Shown here: in pieces, positions 6,808 to 11,999 of the stretch
Layout: the number at the start of each line of letters is the position of its first letter
Numbering within the stretch: the stretch's first letter is position 1
Assembly: GCA_016193115.1 (NCBI GenBank)
Contig: JACPSV010000011.1
Coordinates: forward strand, 1 to 12,648
Source: Elusimicrobiota bacterium
GTDB taxonomy: Bacteria; Elusimicrobiota; Elusimicrobia; 2-02-FULL-39-32
DNA: 12,648 bases
Direction: 5' to 3'
The notes under the pieces: generated by a model
Seen by the model: only the letters and a program-made list of their open reading frames with translations
What the model was told of the DNA's origin: nothing
Database searches by the model: none
Made by a program: the position numbers and the translations under genes

Positions 6808-6943
6808 TATAAGGGCCTGTTACGAAACGCCCCTTTTTACGTCATTCCCGCGAAAGCGGGAATCTAGTCGGCGGAAAATCCGTTCTGGATTCCCGCTTTC
6901 GCGGGAATGACGGAGTAAAGATCATTTCGCAACAGTCCCTATA
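6808..6943. repeat. 136-bp MITE-like element of nested inverted repeats
   Basis: This fills almost the whole 151-nt gap between the aldehyde dehydrogenase stop (6946) and the BMC-T start. Two 28-nt blocks, 6840-6867 and 6885-6912, are inverse copies differing at one base. Each contains the palindrome ATTCCCGC / GCGGGAAT around a 4-nt loop. Outside them is a second, imperfect pair: AGGGCCTGTTACGAAA (6812-6827) against the complement of TTTCGCAACAGTCCCT (6925-6940), with 2 mismatches in 16. The outermost bases are TATA on both sides (6808-6811, 6940-6943). The 8-mer TCCCTATA is repeated directly at 6804-6811 and 6936-6943. The ATTCCC-N8-GGGAAT core resembles dRS3-like palindromes found in many bacteria (from memory). 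It codes for nothing. In RNA it would fold into two hairpins, one with a GAAA loop, or one long duplex. Confidence 0.75.
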
Positions 6944-6945
6944 AA

Positions 6946-8373
6946 CTAAACAATCCTCAAATATCCGACTAGAGAGCAGTGGAGCGGGCGGCAGAAATGG
7001 CTGGGTTTTGTGAGGCCGTCTCCCGTTGGAGTTCCGATCGTCATCGTGGCAAAACCTTCCCCCATTCCAAGACCCATATAGTTAGGACCGTTCTTGACAA
7101 AAATGGAGCAGGCCAACCCGCGCGCCGCCTGTGTGATGTTGCCCACATGCAAAGAGTAGATGGAAGCGGTGTGATGGTTGCCGCCCTCCGCCCGTTTGGC
7201 CAGATCCACCGCTGCCCTAAAATCCGGGACCCGCGTGATAGGCAAAACGGGCATGAGCTGTTCGATCCAAACGAAAGCATGATCGTTGGGCACTTCTCCC
7301 CACAACAAACGGATGGAATCGGAAATTTCCATGCCCAGCGCCCGCGCAATTACGGACGCGTTCTTGCCGACGAACTCACGATTCAAAACCGGCCCTTTTC
7401 CGTCACCCGCCACCTTAAAAACTTTCTGAGCCAACGCGTCCATTTGTTCCCGTGTCAATTCCTGCGCGCGCGCATCTTTTCTTAAACAGGAAACCAACGA
7501 ATCCGCAATCGCCTGCACGACAATCACCTCTTTCTCGCCGGTGCACAAAACGCAGTTGTCAAAAGATGCGCCATCCACAATCCCTCTGGCTGCGGAGGGA
7601 ACGTCGGCTGTCTCATCCACAATCACGGGCGGGTTACCCGGCCCGGCGCAAATGGTTTTTCGGATGACGCCCAGAGACATGGCTGCTTTGACAATCCCCG
7701 GCCCTCCCGTGACCATATTGAGATGCACGCCCGGATGTTTCAAAAGGTTCAGAGTATTTTCTTCGCTCACCGGCTCGAACGTGGATACCAACCCATGCGG
7801 ACCGCCGGACGCGCAGATGGCTTGATCCAGGACGCGTATCGTCTCTTGACAACATTTTTTTGCCGCCGGGTGCGGAGCGAACACCACCGCGTTGCCTGCG
7901 GAGAGGATCGAGATCGTGTTGTTGATGATCGTGGCGGTAGGGTTTGTGGAAGGCGTGACGCTCGCCACGACGCCAAAAGGCGCCGACTCGATGAGAGTCA
8001 ATCCCTGGTCACCTGTATACGCCTGAACCGGCTGGAGATCTTCCGGGCCGGGAGTCTTTAAGGAGACCAGAACATTCTTCTTAGATTTGTCTTCCCACCG
8101 GCCGAGACCGGTCTCCTCATGCGCCATCTTGGCCAATCTTTCCGCGTTCTCAAATCCCGCTTTACGGATCGCGGCGATCAGATTGCGGCGGAACTCGAAT
8201 CCCTTTTCTTGAAAGAGTATCTGAGATTCCCCCGCCGACCGAACCGCAGACTCAACCGTCGGGTGGACCCCGTTTCCGGAACAGACGGAACCTGTCGCGT
8301 GCTGAGAATCGGATCCCAACCGCTTCAAAACTTCGCGCACCAAGACTTGAATTTCTTCTTCCTGTAACGGCAT
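6946..8373 (-). CDS. BMC CoA-acylating aldehyde dehydrogenase (PduP/EutE-like)
   Basis: Oxidises an aldehyde (here probably acetaldehyde) with NAD+ and CoA to the acyl-CoA. The 475 residues begin with MPLQEEEIQVLVREVLKRLG, an amphipathic helix followed by a Ser/Gly-rich linker to about residue 37: a classic N-terminal encapsulation peptide. The catalytic domain shows the cofactor motif MVTGGPGIVKAAM (220-232), AGPGNPPV (243-250) and FDNCVLCTGEKE, with the likely catalytic cysteine C277. A second cysteine, C274, replaces the more common Asn. The C-terminus (HCSLVGYLRIV) matches the family end, so the protein is complete. The ATG at 8373 is 5 nt after the BMC-P stop and has only a weak ribosome binding site. 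The next gene is BMC-T, across the inverted-repeat element. PduL, encoded upstream, would use the acyl-CoA. Confidence 0.96.
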   Translation of the reverse strand: MPLQEEEIQVLVREVLKRLGSDSQHATGSVCSGNGVHPTVESAVRSAGESQILFQEKGFEFRRNLIAAIRKAGFENAERLAKMAHEETGLGRWEDKSKKNVLVSLKTPGPEDLQPVQAYTGDQGLTLIESAPFGVVASVTPSTNPTATIINNTISILSAGNAVVFAPHPAAKKCCQETIRVLDQAICASGGPHGLVSTFEPVSEENTLNLLKHPGVHLNMVTGGPGIVKAAMSLGVIRKTICAGPGNPPVIVDETADVPSAARGIVDGASFDNCVLCTGEKEVIVVQAIADSLVSCLRKDARAQELTREQMDALAQKVFKVAGDGKGPVLNREFVGKNASVIARALGMEISDSIRLLWGEVPNDHAFVWIEQLMPVLPITRVPDFRAAVDLAKRAEGGNHHTASIYSLHVGNITQAARGLACSIFVKNGPNYMGLGMGEGFATMTIGTPTGDGLTKPSHFCRPLHCSLVGYLRIV

Positions 8374-8378
8374 ATTCT

Positions 8379-8687
8379 TTATTTCTTTGTGAAATCGTCT
8401 CTCTTGGAGAAGATTGTTTCCCTACCCTTTTCAATCGTGTCCACGACGGCAAATATCGTGCAGTCCACCGGGTTCCCTTCCGTCCCGCGCGTCTGTCGCG
8501 CGGAAGAACCCTGCACAATCAAGACGAGCTCGCCTTCGCCGGATCCCACCACATCAATAGCAACCAGCGGAGTCCCTTGGGCGGCCCCTTCCAGATTGAC
8601 TGGCTGCACCAGAAGAAGTTTTGTGCCGACAAGCTTCTCGTCTTTGCGAGTACAAACGACGTTCCCGACTACTCGCGCAAATATCAC
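8379..8687 (-). CDS. BMC-P (EutN/CcmL) pentameric shell protein (first copy)
   Basis: A 102-residue EutN/CcmL-family shell vertex protein. I place the start at GTG 8687, with TAGGA about 7 nt upstream. This gives the standard opening (M)IFARVVGNVVCTRKDEKLVG. The frame stays open upstream to 8900, but that part only overlaps the BMC-H gene and has no family similarity. Other landmarks are KLLLVQPVNLEG, PLVAIDVVGSGEGELVLIVQ and GSSARQT, the latter two typical of EutN. A charged tail (FSKRDDFTKK) extends beyond the fold. The gap to the BMC-H stop is 8 nt, and 5 nt separate its stop from the aldehyde dehydrogenase. Confidence 0.94.
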   Translation of the reverse strand: MIFARVVGNVVCTRKDEKLVGTKLLLVQPVNLEGAAQGTPLVAIDVVGSGEGELVLIVQGSSARQTRGTEGNPVDCTIFAVVDTIEKGRETIFSKRDDFTKK

Positions 8688-8695
8688 TAAATATC

Positions 8696-8995
8696 CTACC
8701 GTTTTCCCCGGTTCAGTGTTTCCGGCAGAGAGATCGGCATCTTGCCTTCCAAGTCCGGATGCGGCTGGGGAATCACATGCACGCTGACGAGTTCGCCCAC
8801 TTTTTGAGCGGACGCTGCGCCCGCATCGCACGCGGCTCTGCATGCGGCCACTTCTCCCCGAAACAGAACCGTCACCAATCCCGACCCGATCTTTTCCCAA
8901 CCCACGATCCGCACATTCGCGGCTTTCACCGCAGCGTCACCCGCTTCCACCAACGCCACTAACCCGCGCGTCTCAATCATGCCTAACGCATCCAT
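8696..8995 (-). CDS. BMC-H hexameric shell protein (first copy)
   Basis: A 99-residue BMC-H shell protein with the canonical opening [20 protein letters not shown], the KIGSGL pore loop at residues 35-40, and [20 protein letters not shown]. It carries two nearby cysteines ([10 protein letters not shown]) that the second BMC-H lacks. The C-terminal tail ([19 protein letters not shown]) is basic and differs from the other copy, so the two hexamers may present different surfaces. The start is ATG 8995 with a strong GAGGGGG 6 nt upstream and a 14-nt gap after the purU-like gene. The good start signal agrees with its expected role as the main facet protein. Confidence 0.96.
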   Translation of the reverse strand: MDALGMIETRGLVALVEAGDAAVKAANVRIVGWEKIGSGLVTVLFRGEVAACRAACDAGAASAQKVGELVSVHVIPQPHPDLEGKMPISLPETLNRGKR

Positions 8996-9009
8996 GTTCT
9001 ACCCCCTCA

Positions 9010-9867
9010 TTAACGGACATGCACTTTGCCCCAGTAAACTTCCAGCTTCTTTTCCAAAAAGAGTTTGACGCCGTTTAAGAGAGTGCGCGCTTCCTGTTCC
9101 TGGCCCCTTTTACGGATGGAATCCACGTTTTCGTCCCACCGAACCCGAAACGCGTCCTGCCAGAGGATGGGACCCTCATCCAAATCTTCCGTCACAAGGT
9201 GAGCCGTGCAACCGACGATCTGCGCTCCTTTCTCATAGGCTTGACGATAAGCATAGGCCCCGGGAAAAGCGGGCAAAAGGGAAGGATGCACATTGATGAT
9301 TCGGTTTGGATAACGCCAGACAAAGTTGGGAGTCAGAATTCGCATGTAGCGGGCCAGGACGACAAAATCAATATTGAATTTTTCCAGAAGTTTTAGAATG
9401 CGGATTTCTGCCTGCGGTTGGTCGCGGTGAGTGACAGAGAAAAATGAGGTCTTTCCTTTCTGCGCCATCCCCTTCAAGCTTCCTTCACTGCCGACAATCA
9501 GAGGGATATTCACGCGGATTTCCCGCCGGTTCGCGGCGTTCAAGATCGTCTCCAGACAATGCGGTTCCTTGCTGACAAGGATCGCCATGTTTTTGGCTCG
9601 GTCAGGCTCATCAAAATGGACTTTGACCTCCATGCCAAACTTCTTCCCAATCCCTTGCAGTTCCAACCGGAACCGGCTTTCATCCAAAGATTCCCTTCGG
9701 AAAGAAGATTCCAACTGCATCCCAAAGAGACCGCCGATCACATTTTGGTTAATTTTTTCAATGTTGCCCTGACTCTGGAATACGAAGTCCGTGACCGCCG
9801 CCACAATGCCTTTACGGTCAGGACCCACCACCGTGACCTCCGCTAACGTGCGTTTCTTCCGTTTCAA
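9010..9867 (-). CDS. purU: PurU-like formyltetrahydrofolate deformylase
   Basis: A 285-residue protein with an N-terminal ACT domain (about 7-85: AEVTVVGPDRKGIVAAVTDF) and a C-terminal formyltransferase fold (about 93-280). PurU hydrolyses 10-formyltetrahydrofolate to formate and tetrahydrofolate. The catalytic triad of the superfamily is present: N192 and H194 in INVHPSLLPAFPG, and D230 in TEDLDEGPI. The ACT domain separates it from PurN. However, HPSLLP is closer to the PurN/Fmt spelling than E. coli PurU's HHSFLP. The start is TTG 9867, overlapping the pduL stop as TTGA. No encapsulation helix is visible; the N-terminus is basic (MKRKKR). Its place inside a shell operon, between pduL and BMC-H, is unexpected. 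A folate-linked one-carbon role, or a changed substrate, remains open. Confidence 0.88.
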   Translation of the reverse strand: MKRKKRTLAEVTVVGPDRKGIVAAVTDFVFQSQGNIEKINQNVIGGLFGMQLESSFRRESLDESRFRLELQGIGKKFGMEVKVHFDEPDRAKNMAILVSKEPHCLETILNAANRREIRVNIPLIVGSEGSLKGMAQKGKTSFFSVTHRDQPQAEIRILKLLEKFNIDFVVLARYMRILTPNFVWRYPNRIINVHPSLLPAFPGAYAYRQAYEKGAQIVGCTAHLVTEDLDEGPILWQDAFRVRWDENVDSIRKRGQEQEARTLLNGVKLFLEKKLEVYWGKVHVR

Positions 9868-10490
9868 AGAATAGTGACGAGATCTCCGTTCTTAACGTTA
9901 AAACTGTTGCCTTCGTCCGTGTCCAGATGACATTCCAGTTTCATGTCCTCGCGCACGCGGCACAACACCGTGATCGTTCCATCCCGCGGCGGAGCGCCTA
10001 CCCGGACTTTGACCGTTTCCATGTTCTTGACGCCGTACTTTTCCGCTTCCGAAGTGTGGAAATGGATGTGCCGCATTTGGATGATTGCCCCTTCCGGCAA
10101 ACGCGCTTCCCCTTTTGGGCCGACCAAAGTGATGGGCGCAGAACCTTTGACGTTGCCCGAATCCCGCACGGGCGCGTCAATTCCCAAAGCATGGCAATCG
10201 GTTCGGGAAAGTTCAATCTGGTCGTAGGCGCGGAACGGCCCGATCATGCGGACTTTCTTGATTTCACCTTTAGTCCCTCGAAGGGTAACAGTTTCCCTGC
10301 ACGCGAACTGGCCGGGCTGAATAAGGTTTCGAATCGGGGTCGGCTGCGCGCCTTCTCCAAACAATTTTTCAAAAGTTTCCTTTGTGCAATGCCAATGCCG
10401 GTTGGAGATATTGACAACCAAAGGCCACTTGTCGCGTTCAATCCTTTGCATGATTTTCTCCGTCACTCTTTGGACCAGATCGTCAGACAT
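9864..10490 (-). CDS. pduL: PduL-type phosphotransacylase
   Basis: Converts acyl-CoA and phosphate into acyl phosphate and free CoA, regenerating the CoA pool inside a microcompartment. I start it at ATG 10490 (208 residues), which overlaps the tpiA stop as ATGTCTGA. A TTG at 10514 is in frame but buried in tpiA. The N-terminus MSDDLVQRVTEKIMQRIERD is an encapsulation-peptide-like amphipathic helix. Zinc-ligand candidates are H32/H34 in SNRHWHCT, H141/H143 in MRHIHFH and H188 in LECHLDTDEGN. These correspond to the RH.H, RHIH and E.H.DTDE motifs of the family. The bulky and Cys substitutions (HWHC, where V-H-L/V-H-x is common) are mild oddities. Acetyl phosphate would need acetate kinase, not encoded here, to yield ATP. 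Confidence 0.95.
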   Translation of the reverse strand: MSDDLVQRVTEKIMQRIERDKWPLVVNISNRHWHCTKETFEKLFGEGAQPTPIRNLIQPGQFACRETVTLRGTKGEIKKVRMIGPFRAYDQIELSRTDCHALGIDAPVRDSGNVKGSAPITLVGPKGEARLPEGAIIQMRHIHFHTSEAEKYGVKNMETVKVRVGAPPRDGTITVLCRVREDMKLECHLDTDEGNSFNVKNGDLVTIL

Positions 10491-11253
10491 CGCGGTAACG
10501 CACGATACGCTCAAAATCGGCCACTTTTAAGCTGGCTCCGCCCACCAACCCGCCGTCAATGTCCGGTTGCGCCATTAAAGAATCAATGTTGTCCGGCTTG
10601 ATGGAACCGCCATACAGAACTCTTATTTTCTCGGCCGCTGATTTTTCATACAGATCGCCTAGAATTTTGCGGATGGACGCGTGCATCTCCTGCGCTTGAT
10701 CGGGAGTTGCGGTTTTCCCAGTCCCTATAGCCCAGACCGGCTCATACGCGATCACAAGACGCAACGATTCCTGCGCCGTGAGACCGGAAACGCCAACCCT
10801 CAATTGCCGGTCCACCACAGAGAGGTGTGATCCGCTCTCCCGCTCCGCCAAACTTTCTCCCACACAAACCACCGGCAGGAGTCCGTGCTGGAACGCGGCT
10901 TTCATTTTTTTGTGGACAGTATCGTCCGTCTCTCCAAAATATTGTCTGCGCTCCGAATGGCCAATCAGGACATAATCGCAGCCCGCATCTTTCAGCATGG
11001 GAGCGGAAACTTCGCCCGTAAAAGCGCCCTGCATTTCCCAATGCAGATCCTGGGCTCCCAACCGAATCCCGGTCCCTTTCGTGATTTCTTTAACGGAAGT
11101 TAAGGAGGGAAACGGAGGGCAAACCAAAACCTCGCGCCCGTTCACGGCGCGGCAAGCGTTGACCAGATCGCGCGCAAACGACACGGACTCGCTCACGGTC
11201 TTGTACATCTTCCAATTGCCGGCCAACAAAGGAACTCTGGTTTTCATGCTCAT
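10483..11253 (-). CDS. tpiA: triose-phosphate isomerase
   Basis: Interconverts glyceraldehyde-3-phosphate and dihydroxyacetone phosphate. The 256 residues are full length, with all catalytic residues: K15 in AGNWKM, H99 in IGHSERR, and E171 in AYEPVWAIGTG. The phosphate-binding loop VLYGGSIKP and GGLVGGASL are also present. It is the first gene of the shell operon and its stop overlaps the pduL start. No targeting helix is visible, so it likely works in the cytosol on the glyceraldehyde-3-phosphate made by DERA. It could also be simply the housekeeping copy. The start is ATG 11253; a second ATG follows at 11247 and the ribosome binding site is poor (AAGAA). A perfect hairpin lies in the leader just upstream. 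Confidence 0.97.
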   Translation of the reverse strand: MSMKTRVPLLAGNWKMYKTVSESVSFARDLVNACRAVNGREVLVCPPFPSLTSVKEITKGTGIRLGAQDLHWEMQGAFTGEVSAPMLKDAGCDYVLIGHSERRQYFGETDDTVHKKMKAAFQHGLLPVVCVGESLAERESGSHLSVVDRQLRVGVSGLTAQESLRLVIAYEPVWAIGTGKTATPDQAQEMHASIRKILGDLYEKSAAEKIRVLYGGSIKPDNIDSLMAQPDIDGGLVGGASLKVADFERIVRYRDV

Positions 11254-11269
11254 GGTTAATTCTTGAATA

Positions 11270-11294
11270 GCATGTAGCCAAAATGGCTACATGC
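11270..11294 (-). promoter_or_regulatory. perfect 11-bp inverted repeat in the tpiA leader
   Basis: GCATGTAGCCA (11270-11280) and TGGCTACATGC (11284-11294) are exact reverse complements around a 3-nt spacer. On the transcript this is an 11-bp hairpin ending 16 nt before the tpiA ATG. It sits downstream of the candidate -10, and its position fits either a repressor operator or an RNA element controlling the operon. No U-run follows it, so termination is unlikely. It has no resemblance to the 42-nt palindrome next to it. Confidence 0.65.
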
Positions 11295-11325
11295 CGCCCA
11301 TCTTCCCGATGAAATTGACGCTTGG

Positions 11326-11334
11326 ATTATACCA
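11326..11334 (-). promoter_or_regulatory. extended -10 promoter for the BMC operon
   Basis: TGGTATAAT on the minus strand is a perfect TATAAT (11331-11326) with the extended TGn motif. A partial -35 (TTTACC, 11356-11351) lies 19 nt upstream. Better spacing gives only weak hexamers, but an extended -10 can work without one. Initiation would fall near 11319, giving a leader of about 65 nt that includes the 11-bp hairpin. The only other gene-free stretch in the operon is the repeat element before BMC-T, so this is the best candidate for the main operon promoter. Confidence 0.6.
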
Positions 11335-11351
11335 CATTTTCATGAAATTAG

Positions 11352-11393
11352 GTAAATTAGGGACAGCGCCCTAGGGCGCTGTCCCTAATTTAC
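11352..11393. repeat. perfect 42-nt palindrome after the DUF47 gene, possible terminator
   Basis: The sequence is its own reverse complement over 42 nt, centred on CTAG at 11371-11374, with a GC-rich inner part (GGGACAGCGCC) and AT-rich ends (GTAAATTA). It begins on the last base of the DUF47 stop codon (11395-11393). Because A-rich and T-rich ends flank a strong stem, it could terminate transcription from either side, although a true U-run is lacking. AAATTAGG is also repeated directly just beside it (11345-11352, 11354-11361). The style recalls REP-like dispersed palindromes, which would need genome-wide copies to confirm. Confidence 0.65.
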
Positions 11394-11995
11394 TATGCGG
11401 TTTTGACAAGGATGTCGCCGATGATGTCGGCGGCCTCGTCGCCACGGTCCGCCGCGTTAGACAAGTGGCGGTAAATCTCCCTGAGCTTTAGGATTTGTAA
11501 GACGTCAGAGGTTTTAAACAGTTCCGCTAATGCCGCTCGATAAAGGTGCTCCATATAATTTTCTGTCTTCTTGGCGGAGACGACCTTCTCGTTGGCTAAA
11601 CGCGGATTCGAATGCATCAGGCGCACGGCCTCATCAATATCTTTGGAAGCGCGGTGCAGGACTTCCGTCATCTTCTTGATATGATCGTTGGTTCCCGCTT
11701 CAAAGAGCATCATTTCTTCAACGGTAGATTTGGCGTAATCGCACATATCGTCTATGGCGCGCGATAGAGCAAAAATGTCTTCCCGGTCTATGGGCGTGAC
11801 AAACGTCCGGTTCAATTCCTCAATCAAAATCCGGCGTAGGTCGTCCGCTTCGTTTTCTATGCGGCTGACCGTCTCTCCTTTTTCCTGAGCCGGATCTTGA
11901 GCAAAATCAAAAAGCGCTTGCATGCCTTCCTCTACTTTTTGGGACTGGTTCGCAAGCATCTTATAAAAATCCCTCTTCTTCGGAAATGGCCACAT
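11393..11995 (-). CDS. DUF47/PhoU-like accessory protein of a Pit phosphate transporter
   Basis: A 200-residue all-helical protein of the PhoU-like DUF47 family. Such proteins are often encoded beside Pit-type phosphate transporters and are thought to modulate them. Visible features are MWPFPKKRDFYKMLANQSQK at the N-terminus, the acidic metal-ligand-type segment SRIENEADDLRR (about 44-55), FVTPIDREDIFALSRAIDDM (about 65-84), and a C-terminal ENYMEHLYRA...DRGDEAADII helix. PhoU relatives bind metal clusters through such E/D-rich motifs. The start is ATG 11995, 4 nt after the transporter stop, so the two form an operon. This pair is ordinary phosphate handling and probably unrelated to the shell genes, apart from lying upstream of them. 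Confidence 0.92.
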   Translation of the reverse strand: MWPFPKKRDFYKMLANQSQKVEEGMQALFDFAQDPAQEKGETVSRIENEADDLRRILIEELNRTFVTPIDREDIFALSRAIDDMCDYAKSTVEEMMLFEAGTNDHIKKMTEVLHRASKDIDEAVRLMHSNPRLANEKVVSAKKTENYMEHLYRAALAELFKTSDVLQILKLREIYRHLSNAADRGDEAADIIGDILVKTA

Positions 11996-11999
11996 GGTT

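Noticed and set aside
6840..6912. A CRISPR repeat pair or tRNA-like fold
   Set aside because: The two blocks are inverted and not direct, with a single 17-nt spacer, and there are no cas genes or tRNA features. A palindromic repeat element explains them better.
6840..6912. A classic intrinsic terminator after aldDH
   Set aside because: Neither hairpin is followed by a U-run on the minus strand, and shell and enzyme genes continue in the same direction at once.
8688..8900. An N-terminal extension of the first BMC-P protein
   Set aside because: The frame is open but overlaps the BMC-H gene, is Arg/Ser-rich with no shell similarity, and GTG 8687 with TAGGA upstream gives the exact family start.
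9010..9867. Phosphoribosylglycinamide formyltransferase (PurN)
   Set aside because: The HPSLLP motif fits PurN, but the N-terminal ACT domain and the 285-residue length are those of PurU.
10491..10514. TTG start at 10514 for PduL
   Set aside because: ATG 10490 gives the usual encapsulation-helix N-terminus at the right length and a normal short overlap with tpiA.
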